From: G713 sp034717835
GTDB lineage: Bacteria > Chloroflexota > Anaerolineae > B4-G1 > SLSP01
Assembly: GCA_034717835.1 (NCBI GenBank)
Contig: JAYELZ010000053.1
Span: forward strand, 1-5,210
Length of the DNA stretch: 5,210 bases
Reading direction: 5' to 3'
The notes below the pieces were generated by a model that was not told the DNA's origin, made no database searches, and saw only the letters and a list, made by a program, of their open reading frames with translations. The translations under genes and the position numbers were made by a program. Below, in pieces: positions 1 through 5,120 of the stretch (positions are counted from its first letter, which is position 1; the number at the start of each line of letters is the position of its first letter).

Positions 1-9
1 GGAGAAACT

Positions 10-1026
10 ATGAAAATTTTAGTCACCGGCGGGGCCGGTTACATCGGAAGTCATACCTGCGTGGAACTGTTGGAGGCCGGCCAGGAGGTCATTGTCGTGG
101 ATAACCTCGTCAACAGTAAAGAGGAAGCGCTGCGCCGAGTGGCGGAGTTGACCGGCAGATCGCTGGAATTTCACCGGGTGGATCTGCGCGACAAGGAAGC
201 CTTGAACGCCGTCTTCGCGGGAGCCAGCATCGACGCCGTGATCCACTTTGCCGGGCTAAAGGCGGTCGGGGAATCCGTGGAACAACCGTTGCGCTACTTC
301 CATAACAACGTCACCGGCACCTTGATTCTCTGCCAGGTGATGCGCGCGCATAACGTCAAAGACCTCGTCTTCAGCTCCTCCTGCACCGTCTACGGCGATC
401 CCCAGAGCGTGCCTATTCGGGAAGATTTCCCACTCTCAGCCACCAACCCCTACGGACGCTCCAAGCTGATGATTGAAGAGATTTTGCGCGACCTCTACCG
501 CGCCGACGCGACGTGGAACATCGCACTACTGCGCTACTTCAACCCGGTGGGGGCACATCCCAGCGGGCGGATAGGCGAAGATCCCACCGGCATCCCCAAC
601 AACTTAGTACCCTACATCGCCCAAGTTGCCGTGGGGCAGCGAGAGTACCTCCGCGTCTTTGGCGACGACTACCCCACCAGAGATGGCACCGGCGTGCGGG
701 ATTATATTCATGTAGTGGACTTGGCGCAGGGACATCTAAAGGCCTTGGAGAAGTTAGCGGAAAATCCTGGCATCGTGACCTACAACCTGGGCACCGGACG
801 CGGTTACAGTGTACTGGAAGTGCTGCGGGACTTTGAAGAGATGGCCGGGCGCAAGATCCCCTTTCGCATCCTGCCGCGCCGCGCCGGCGATATCGCCGCA
901 GCCTACTCCGATCCCACCAAAGCTAAGCAAGAGCTAGGTTGGCAAGCGGAGAAAGATCTCCAGAAGATGTGCGCGGACGTCTGGAAATGGCAGACACAGA
1001 ATCCCACCGGCTACCCGGAGGAGTAA
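10..1026 (+). CDS. galE: UDP-glucose 4-epimerase (possibly also UDP-GlcNAc/GalNAc 4-epimerase)
   Basis: Cytoplasmic NAD-dependent epimerase that interconverts UDP-glucose and UDP-galactose. The protein is 338 aa, the same length as E. coli GalE, and is complete. The Rossmann NAD-binding motif GGAGYIG lies at residues 7-13, with Asp31 at the end of beta-2 to hold the adenosine ribose. The catalytic residues of an extended SDR are visible: Ser124 in FSSSCTVYG, then Tyr148 and Lys152 in PYGRSK. RYFNPVGAHPSGRIGEDP (175-192) and RDYIHVVDLA (230-239) are typical GalE substrate-domain blocks. By my alignment Ala298 falls where E. coli has the bulky Tyr299 and human GALE has Cys307, so the pocket may accept N-acetylated sugars (inference). 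The ATG follows GGAG at 1-4 with a 5-nt gap. First visible gene of a three-gene operon with a nucleotidyltransferase and a sugar kinase; upstream members may lie outside the window. Confidence 0.95.
   Translation: MKILVTGGAGYIGSHTCVELLEAGQEVIVVDNLVNSKEEALRRVAELTGRSLEFHRVDLRDKEALNAVFAGASIDAVIHFAGLKAVGESVEQPLRYFHNNVTGTLILCQVMRAHNVKDLVFSSSCTVYGDPQSVPIREDFPLSATNPYGRSKLMIEEILRDLYRADATWNIALLRYFNPVGAHPSGRIGEDPTGIPNNLVPYIAQVAVGQREYLRVFGDDYPTRDGTGVRDYIHVVDLAQGHLKALEKLAENPGIVTYNLGTGRGYSVLEVLRDFEEMAGRKIPFRILPRRAGDIAAAYSDPTKAKQELGWQAEKDLQKMCADVWKWQTQNPTGYPEE
1017..1023 (+). promoter_or_regulatory. Ribosome binding site for the nucleotidyltransferase, inside the galE end
   Basis: GGAGGAG lies 5 nt before the ATG at 1029 and overlaps the last codons of galE. 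It decides the start: the same frame is open upstream to an ATG at 939, but the strong site and the family's usual N-terminus (MxPTLxVxAAGMGSRYGG) both point to 1029. The overlap suggests translational coupling to galE. Confidence 0.85.
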
Positions 1027-1028
1027 TT

Positions 1029-1940
1029 ATGCAACCCACGCTAATCGTTATGGCCGCCGGCATGGGCAGCCGCTACGGCGGTCTCAAACAAATTGACCCA
1101 GTTGGCCCCCACGGAGAGAAAATCATTGATTATTCCATCTACGACGCGCTGCAAGCGGGCTTTGACCGCGTGATCTTCGTCATCAAGGAAGAGCTGGTCG
1201 AGATCTTCCGCGCCGAGGTGGGACGCAACATTGAGCGAGTCTGCGCTACCGAATATGTTTACCAGCGGCTCACGGACATACCGGCCAACTTCACCCTGCC
1301 CCCAGCCCGAAAAAAACCGTGGGGCACCGCGCACGCGGTTTATAGCTGCCGTCAAGTGGTCAAGAAACCCTTTGCCGTCATCAACGCGGACGATTTCTAC
1401 GGGCGCGGAGCGTATCAACTTTTGAGCACTTACTTGCAGCAGCTGGGGGAAGAACAGACGCGGCACAATTACAGCCTGGTCGGCTACCGGCTCAGTAACA
1501 CCGTGACCGCACATGGGTATGTATCACGCGGCGTCTGTACAGTCCAAGACGGTCTCCTCGTGAAGATTGATGAACGCCTGCACATTGAGCAATCCGCAGC
1601 AGGCATTCAATACCAAGACGGCGGCCAATGGCATCCGCTCCCCGCTGACGCTACCGTCTCCATGAATATGTGGGGCTTCACCCCCAGCCTCTTTGACGAG
1701 ATGGCAGAGAGTTTTCCGCGCTTCTTGGCAGAACACGGCACTGAGTCCAAAGCCGAGTACTTCCTGCCGGCGGTGGCCGGTGAGCTGGTCCGTGCGGATA
1801 AAGCCACAATCCGCGTGTTAGAGACAGACGAACGTTGGATTGGCGTGACCTATCGCAAGGACAAACCTCAAGTCAAGCGCGCCATCCAGGAGCTAGCTAA
1901 ACGGGGTGTCTACCCCGCCAAACTATGGGAGGAGGCGTAG
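1029..1940 (+). CDS. Sugar-1-phosphate nucleotidyltransferase (GT-A-like pyrophosphorylase)
   Basis: Predicted cytoplasmic NDP-sugar pyrophosphorylase: sugar-1-phosphate + NTP (probably UTP) gives NDP-sugar + PPi. The protein is 303 aa when started at 1029. The N-terminal signature AAGMGSRYGGLKQ (residues 9-21) is the nucleotide/phosphate-binding loop, with Arg15 and Lys20 as the expected key residues. PWGTAHAV (97-104) matches the GTA base-recognition segment, and VINADDFYG (117-125) carries the metal-binding Asp. SMNMWGFTP (211-219) is the usual sugar-site strand. No C-terminal left-handed beta-helix follows, so it is not a GlmU-type bifunctional enzyme. It lies between galE (2-bp gap) and a NahK-like kinase (0-bp gap), so its substrate is most likely the sugar-1-phosphate made by that kinase. 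Whether this is GlcNAc-1-P, GalNAc-1-P, Gal-1-P or Glc-1-P cannot be read from the sequence. Confidence 0.9.
   Translation: MQPTLIVMAAGMGSRYGGLKQIDPVGPHGEKIIDYSIYDALQAGFDRVIFVIKEELVEIFRAEVGRNIERVCATEYVYQRLTDIPANFTLPPARKKPWGTAHAVYSCRQVVKKPFAVINADDFYGRGAYQLLSTYLQQLGEEQTRHNYSLVGYRLSNTVTAHGYVSRGVCTVQDGLLVKIDERLHIEQSAAGIQYQDGGQWHPLPADATVSMNMWGFTPSLFDEMAESFPRFLAEHGTESKAEYFLPAVAGELVRADKATIRVLETDERWIGVTYRKDKPQVKRAIQELAKRGVYPAKLWEEA
1927..1935 (+). promoter_or_regulatory. Ribosome binding site for the NahK-like kinase
   Basis: GGGAGGAGG ends 5 nt before the ATG at 1941 and lies within the last codons of the nucleotidyltransferase. The preceding stop codon TAG touches the ATG directly, so translation is probably coupled. 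Confidence 0.85.
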
Positions 1941-3035
1941 ATGGAGAAAATACTAGCGGAGGTTAGCCGACAATTCCAGCTCCACGGCGAGGTACAAGCT
2001 ATCCAGCCCTATGGCTGTGGGCATATCAACGATACTTACCTGATAAACTGCAATCATACCAGCGCCATAGATTACATCTTGCAGCGCGTCAACCACCATG
2101 TTTTCACCAAACCGGCGGAACTGATGCAGAACATCGCGCGCGTGACCGCACACCTCCGTCAGAAAATCCGGGCCAGAGGTGGGGACGTAGAGCGCGAGAC
2201 GCTCAACCTCATCCCCACGGTGGATGACGAGTTGTTCTATCAACACAGCGATGGCACTTATTGGCGCGTCTACCTCTTCATAACCGGAGCGCAGACGTAC
2301 CAGCAGGTAACGAGCCTGGCCCACGTTTACCACGCAGCAGAGGCTTTTGGTCATTTCCAGGAATTACTCAGTGATTTCCCGGTCGAGGAGCTCCATGAGA
2401 CCATCCCCTACTTTCACCATACCCGCCAACGCTTTGAGGCGTTCGAGGCCACAGTGGCGGCAGACGGGTTGGGGCGCGCCTTTGCCGTGCAGCCGGAGAT
2501 TGAGTTTGTGCGCGCCCGCGAGGCGGAGTGTTCCGTTTTAGTTGATCTGATCGCCGAGGGTAAATTGCCGCAGCGCGTCACGCATAACGACACCAAATTC
2601 AACAACATCATGATTGATGACGAGACGGGTCGGGGGATCTGCGTCATCGACTTGGACACCGTGATGCCGGGGCTGTCACTCTACGATTTTGGCGACGCGG
2701 TGCGCTCCGCCGCCAATCCCGCCGCCGAGGATACCCGAGAACTTTCACAAGTGCGTATCGATCTAGGAATCTTCGAGCGCCTAGCCCACGGCTACTTAGA
2801 CGCGCTGCGTGGAACCCTCACCCCCCTGGAGATCGAGTACCTGCCCTTCTCCGCCCGGCTGATGACGTTTGAAAATGGCATCCGCTTTCTGACCGACTAT
2901 TTGCAGGGCGACACCTACTTTAAAATCCACCGCGAGAACCAGAACCTAGATCGCTGCCGCGTACAACTGCGCTTACTGGCAGATATGGAACAACATTTCG
3001 AGCAACTAACGGATATCGCGGCGCAATACAGTTGA
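1941..3035 (+). CDS. APH-fold sugar kinase, N-acetylhexosamine 1-kinase (NahK/LnpB)-like
   Basis: Predicted ATP-dependent anomeric kinase that puts phosphate on C1 of a free sugar, as NahK does for GlcNAc and GalNAc. The protein is 364 aa, normal for NahK-type members of the aminoglycoside phosphotransferase/choline kinase fold. Near the N-terminus, GCGHINDTY (25-33) fits the nucleotide-binding loop and YILQRVNHHVF (45-55) the following strand. The catalytic loop THNDTKFNNIM (214-224) is a Brenner-type HxDxxxxN motif, with His215, catalytic Asp217 and Asn222. VIDLDTVMPGLSLYDFGDAVR (from 235) holds the metal-binding Asp237 and the DFGD block characteristic of NahK relatives. It is the last gene of the operon, directly abutting the nucleotidyltransferase, and is followed by a strong terminator. 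Kinase, nucleotidyltransferase and epimerase read as consecutive steps of a nucleotide-sugar salvage route. The exact sugar substrate is unproven; related APH-fold kinases can act on other compounds. Confidence 0.85.
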   Translation: MEKILAEVSRQFQLHGEVQAIQPYGCGHINDTYLINCNHTSAIDYILQRVNHHVFTKPAELMQNIARVTAHLRQKIRARGGDVERETLNLIPTVDDELFYQHSDGTYWRVYLFITGAQTYQQVTSLAHVYHAAEAFGHFQELLSDFPVEELHETIPYFHHTRQRFEAFEATVAADGLGRAFAVQPEIEFVRAREAECSVLVDLIAEGKLPQRVTHNDTKFNNIMIDDETGRGICVIDLDTVMPGLSLYDFGDAVRSAANPAAEDTRELSQVRIDLGIFERLAHGYLDALRGTLTPLEIEYLPFSARLMTFENGIRFLTDYLQGDTYFKIHRENQNLDRCRVQLRLLADMEQHFEQLTDIAAQYS

Positions 3036-3039
3036 AACC

Positions 3040-3075
3040 AGACCTCCGCTTTCTTTTAGAAAGCGGAGGTCTTTT
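3040..3075 (+). terminator. Rho-independent terminator of the sugar-salvage operon
   Basis: AGACCTCCGCTTTC starting at 3040 is perfectly complementary to GAAAGCGGAGGTCT ending at 3072. This gives a 14-bp stem (15 with the T-A pair at 3054/3058), a loop of 3-5 nt, then TTTT at 3072-3075. It starts 5 nt after the kinase stop codon. The minus-strand side ends in GGTTTCAAC, a poorer U-run, so it may help stop the convergent phosphate operon but is best suited to the plus strand. Confidence 0.88.
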
Positions 3076-3089
3076 ATACAGCGACAACA

Positions 3090-3103
3090 AACCCGTCAGG
3101 GTT
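3090..3103 (-). terminator. Small hairpin at the 3' end of the DUF47 gene, weak terminator candidate
   Basis: AACCC (3090-3094) and GGGTT (3099-3103) form a 5-bp stem around a 4-nt loop that overlaps the TAA stop at 3102-3104. On the minus strand the stem runs into a T-rich segment (GGGTTTGTTGT), giving a weak terminator-like shape. It is short enough to be chance. The main hairpin at 3040-3072 lies just beyond and could be the true stop point. Confidence 0.3.
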
Positions 3104-3731
3104 ACGACATCTTCACCACAATATCACCCAACACGTTAGCGGCAGCATCTCCTTGATCGGCGGCGTTGCTCAAGTGACGATATATCTCGCGCAGCTTGAG
3201 CATCTCCACCACGTGCTCCACATCCTGCGGCATCTGGAAGAGCGCAGCCAACGCCTCGCGGTAAACCCACTCCACGCGGTTCTCCGTGGCCTTAGCGCGC
3301 ATCGCGTGATCCTCTGCCACGCCTGGATGGTCCGAAAGGCGCACTACGCCCAAATAAATCTCATTAGTAGCATCAACCAACAAGGTAGCAATGCGTCGCA
3401 TGAAATCATTCGGGGACACCTTGAGAATGTCCATCTCGCCAACAGTACTGTAAGCATAATCAATGATATCGTCAATATTACGCGAGAGCGAGTGAATATC
3501 CTCGCGGTCAATTGGTGTGACGAAAGTCTGGTTGAGCTCCTCAATCAAGATGCGTCGCACTTCATCAGCCTCTTTTTCAAGTCTATTGATTTTATCGGCC
3601 AGCTCTTCGGTAGGATCTTCCAGATATTCGACCAGAGCTTCCACGCCCTGCAAGGTCAACTTGCTCTGTTCTTCCAACAACACCAGAAATTTATCCGGTT
3701 TAGGTTTGAACAATCTCTTTAGAAACCCCAT
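3102..3731 (-). CDS. DUF47 / PhoU-like protein, partner of the PiT phosphate transporter
   Basis: Member of the DUF47 family (PhoU-related helical proteins) usually encoded next to PiT transporters, where it is thought to modulate phosphate uptake; its biochemical role is not well settled. The protein is 209 aa, the usual length, with no signal peptide or membrane segment, so it is cytoplasmic and mostly helical. The start MGFLKRLFKPK is typical. Helix with LEKEADEVRRILIEEL (51-66), then FVTPIDREDIHSLSRNIDDIIDY (from 70), the family's most recognisable block. The C-terminal LREIYRHLSNAADQGDAAANVL (from 180) resembles the acidic metal-binding helix of PhoU domains. It follows the transporter stop after 1 bp, so the two are surely cotranscribed. 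Its Shine-Dalgarno (GGGAG, 3747-3743) is inside the transporter end and 11 nt from the ATG, a wide gap that fits translational coupling. It converges with the plus-strand operon, separated by 66 bp. Confidence 0.92.
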   Translation of the reverse strand: MGFLKRLFKPKPDKFLVLLEEQSKLTLQGVEALVEYLEDPTEELADKINRLEKEADEVRRILIEELNQTFVTPIDREDIHSLSRNIDDIIDYAYSTVGEMDILKVSPNDFMRRIATLLVDATNEIYLGVVRLSDHPGVAEDHAMRAKATENRVEWVYREALAALFQMPQDVEHVVEMLKLREIYRHLSNAADQGDAAANVLGDIVVKMS

Positions 3732-3732
3732 T

Positions 3733-4737
3733 TTATATTAAACTCCCTTTTAATAACCAATAAATTAATCCTGACATCACTGCGGCAGCCGGAATCGTTA
3801 AAACCCAAGCGACAAGAATACTGTTCATCACTTGCCAGCGTACCATGTTAAGCCGCTCCCCGGCGCCGGCGCCCAGAATAGTGGCGCTGACAACGTGTGA
3901 GGTACTAACCGGCCCACCGATAATAGCCGCGCCAAGAATGATAGCTGCGGATGATATCTGCGAGACAAAACTGTGTACCGGACGAATGCGATAGAATTTG
4001 CCACCCAATGTATGGATGATACGCCAGCCCCCCGACGCGGTACCCAACGAGATCGCCCCCGCACACGCAGCCACCACCCAAAGAGGCACATGGAACTCGG
4101 TGAGCGTGCCACTAGCTACCAATCCCATGGTGATCACGCCCATCGTCTTCTGCGCGTCGTTGCTGCCGTGGCTTAGCGCTAACGCCAACGCAGTCACCAT
4201 TTGACTCTTCCGGAAGAAATTATCAATGCGTGGAGTCGCCCCGCGAGCGAGGAACCGCGTGACCTTCATTAGGATATAGCTGCCAAACAAACCTAGCAGG
4301 GGAGAGAGCAAGAGTACCAGTAATATCTTGCTCAACCCCTCTATCATAATAGCTTGATAGCCAAAGCCCATATATGTAGCACCAATCAATCCCCCCACCA
4401 GTGCATGTGAAGAGCTGGAGGGGATTCCTAACAGCCAGGTGATTAGATTCCAGAGGCTCGCGCCTAAGAGCGCGGCCCAGACCACCGGTAGGGTGGCTGC
4501 GGATTCCGTCACAACTTCATGCCCGATAGTGGTAGCCACCGCCACCCCGAAAATAAAGGGGCTAACGAAGTGCGCGGCAGCGCTCATCATCAACGCCCGT
4601 ACCGGGGTTACAGCACGAGAAGCGATCATGGTCGCGACAGTATTTGAACTGTCGTGAAACCCGTTTAGAAAATCAAAAAACAACGCCGTACCAATGAATA
4701 TCACCAACATAAAATTTGAACCTACAAAACTACCCAT
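3733..4737 (-). CDS. pit: Inorganic phosphate transporter, PiT family
   Basis: Integral inner-membrane, low-affinity phosphate permease driven by a cation gradient (H+ or Na+; the coupling ion cannot be read here). The protein is 334 aa, within the shorter bacterial range of the family, and rich in hydrophobic helices throughout. It shows the family's internal inverted duplication. The first half has FLNGFHDSSNTVAT (23-36) and GIPSSSSHALVGG (104-116). The second half has ALSHGSNDAQKTMG (187-200) and GGPVSTSHVVSATILGAG (274-291). The GFHDSSN form in place of the textbook GANDxAN is common in PiT proteins paired with DUF47. The ATG at 4737 follows AGAGGAGG, while the next in-frame Met (residue 10) has no ribosome site. 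First gene of a two-gene operon with the DUF47 partner. About 380 bp separate it from the upstream minus-strand gene, so it probably has its own promoter; no clear one and no obvious Pho box was seen. Confidence 0.94.
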   Translation of the reverse strand: MGSFVGSNFMLVIFIGTALFFDFLNGFHDSSNTVATMIASRAVTPVRALMMSAAAHFVSPFIFGVAVATTIGHEVVTESAATLPVVWAALLGASLWNLITWLLGIPSSSSHALVGGLIGATYMGFGYQAIMIEGLSKILLVLLLSPLLGLFGSYILMKVTRFLARGATPRIDNFFRKSQMVTALALALSHGSNDAQKTMGVITMGLVASGTLTEFHVPLWVVAACAGAISLGTASGGWRIIHTLGGKFYRIRPVHSFVSQISSAAIILGAAIIGGPVSTSHVVSATILGAGAGERLNMVRWQVMNSILVAWVLTIPAAAVMSGLIYWLLKGSLI

Positions 4738-4740
4738 ATC

Positions 4741-4748
4741 CCTCCTCT
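4741..4748 (-). promoter_or_regulatory. Ribosome binding site of the phosphate transporter
   Basis: On the minus strand AGAGGAGG is followed by GAT and then the ATG at 4737. The gap from the GGAGG core (4745-4741) is only 3 nt, shorter than usual, but no better start exists nearby. Confidence 0.7.
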
Positions 4749-4755
4749 AAGAATA

Positions 4756-4790
4756 AGTCTAAAGTCAAAGGTCGAAAGTTGAAAGTCCGC
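4756..4790. repeat. Five degenerate tandem 7-bp repeats
   Basis: Five consecutive heptamers in phase at 4756, 4763, 4770, 4777 and 4784. The first two are AGTCTAA and AGTCAAA, the third is GGTCGAA, the fourth AGTTGAA, and the last begins AGTCC. Positions 2-3 (GT) are constant and AA ends the first four. It sits directly upstream of the transporter's ribosome site, so it would be in the 5' leader. Similar heptad patches are known as intergenic filler in several environmental bacterial genomes; function unknown. Confidence 0.7.
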
Positions 4791-4851
4791 TGCAAGCCCC
4801 AAGTGTTTACGTTAGTGCGGCATTTTCATTATTGTGGGGGTGGCATCCCAT

Positions 4852-4935
4852 CTGGGGACGCCTCGGTTGCTTCGAAAATAACCTGGCTTGTAGTCGGCGA
4901 TTTATCGCCGTGATTCGGGGAACAAAGGTCCCCAG
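4852..4935. repeat. 8-bp inverted repeat flanking an inner hairpin
   Basis: CTGGGGAC (4852-4859) is exactly complementary to GTCCCCAG (4928-4935). Inside lies the hairpin CGGCGA-TTTA-TCGCCG at 4895-4910. The right arm can also pair locally: GGGGA at 4917-4921 with TCCCC at 4929-4933. The two pairings exclude each other. It may be a small interspersed repeat element or a structured leader; the arms are short, so chance is not excluded. Confidence 0.45.
4895..4910. repeat. GC-rich perfect hairpin (6-bp stem, TTTA loop)
   Basis: CGGCGA (4895-4900) and TCGCCG (4905-4910) pair perfectly around TTTA, and the outer T and A of the loop could also pair. There is no T-run on either side, so it is not a Rho-independent terminator. 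It resembles short palindromic extragenic repeats in shape. Confidence 0.55.
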
Positions 4936-4965
4936 CATATTAGCTCCACTGAAATAAGCTAATGC
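4935..4965. repeat. AT-rich hairpin with 7-bp stem
   Basis: ATTAGCT (4939-4945) pairs with AGCTAAT (4957-4963) across an 11-nt loop, with a further GC/GC pairing at 4935-4936 and 4964-4965 after a two-base bulge. It lies directly between the 4852-4935 inverted repeat and the longer one starting at 4970. Confidence 0.45.
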
Positions 4966-4969
4966 GCTG

Positions 4970-5063
4970 CTAAGACACCAAGACGCTAAGAAAGGATTTA
5001 GTACTAGGTTGAAAATGTTAAGTCAATTTTCAAATCCTTGTGCCTTGGCGTCGAAGTGCTTAG
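4970..5063. repeat. Long imperfect inverted repeat (about 94 bp), MITE/REP-like
   Basis: The left arm 4970-4999 starts with CTAAG and ends with AAGGATTT. The right arm 5032-5063 starts with AAATCCTT and ends with CTTAG, so both ends match in inverted orientation. GACGC in the middle of the left arm matches GCGTC in the right; the rest aligns with small gaps. A second perfect 8-bp stem, TTGAAAAT (5009-5016) and ATTTTCAA (5026-5033), lies at the centre with a 9-nt loop. The element could fold into one long hairpin in DNA or RNA. No coding capacity. The mixture of conserved ends and diverged middle fits a decayed non-autonomous mobile repeat, though no target-site duplication was identified. Confidence 0.65.
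4998..5026 (-). promoter_or_regulatory. Weak sigma-70-like promoter candidate for the phosphate operon
   Basis: On the minus strand TTGACT (5026-5021) is followed after 17 nt by TACTAA (5003-4998). The -35 matches consensus at 5 of 6 positions and the spacing is ideal, but the -10 matches only 3 of 6 and lacks the final T. It lies inside the long inverted repeat and would give a leader of roughly 250 nt for the transporter. Confidence 0.2.
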
Positions 5064-5074
5064 TTTTTTAATGG

Positions 5075-5088
5075 GTTCAATGTTCAAT
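5075..5088. repeat. Two exact tandem 7-bp repeats
   Basis: GTTCAAT occurs twice in direct succession at 5075-5081 and 5082-5088 (ATTGAAC on the minus strand). It has the same 7-bp period as the patch at 4756-4790 and sits on the other side of the long inverted repeat. Two copies alone could be chance. Confidence 0.4.
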
Positions 5089-5120
5089 TGCAAAACTTAT
5101 CCAGAGGGGTGAGGTAAAAT

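Larger units (their letters stand above)
4738..5120. other. Gene-free, hairpin- and repeat-rich intergenic region
   Basis: About 380 bp between the phosphate transporter start and the partial gene at the right edge. No frame on either strand combines length, a ribosome site and protein-like composition. It contains two patches of 7-bp tandem repeats, a hairpin at 4895-4910, an 8-bp inverted repeat flanking that hairpin, a hairpin at 4935-4965, and a long imperfect inverted repeat at 4970-5063; these are entered separately. The promoter of the phosphate operon must lie here or beyond the right edge. No tRNA, rRNA, CRISPR or recognisable riboswitch was seen. Confidence 0.75.

Noticed and set aside
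939..1028. N-terminal extension of the nucleotidyltransferase from an upstream ATG at 939
   Set aside because: It would overlap galE by 88 bp, has no good ribosome site, and the extra 30 residues are not like the family; a strong GGAGGAG site precedes the ATG at 1029.
1041..1514. 157-codon open frame on the minus strand
   Set aside because: Antisense to the well-supported nucleotidyltransferase; no ribosome site or family resemblance.
1953..2354. 133-codon open frame on the minus strand
   Set aside because: Antisense to the NahK-like kinase, whose motifs are clear; treated as a shadow.
3153..3722. 189-codon open frame on the plus strand
   Set aside because: It lies wholly antisense to the DUF47 gene, which has clear family motifs; the plus-strand product is a shadow with no recognisable domain.
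4716..4913. 65-codon open frame on the plus strand across the transporter start and the repeat patch
   Set aside because: It runs through the antisense of the transporter start and its ribosome site, then the heptamer repeats, and its product is low-complexity; no ribosome site was seen for it.
4756..5088. CRISPR array
   Set aside because: The repeats are 7 bp in direct succession without spacers, and the longer repeats are inverted rather than direct; no cas gene is present.
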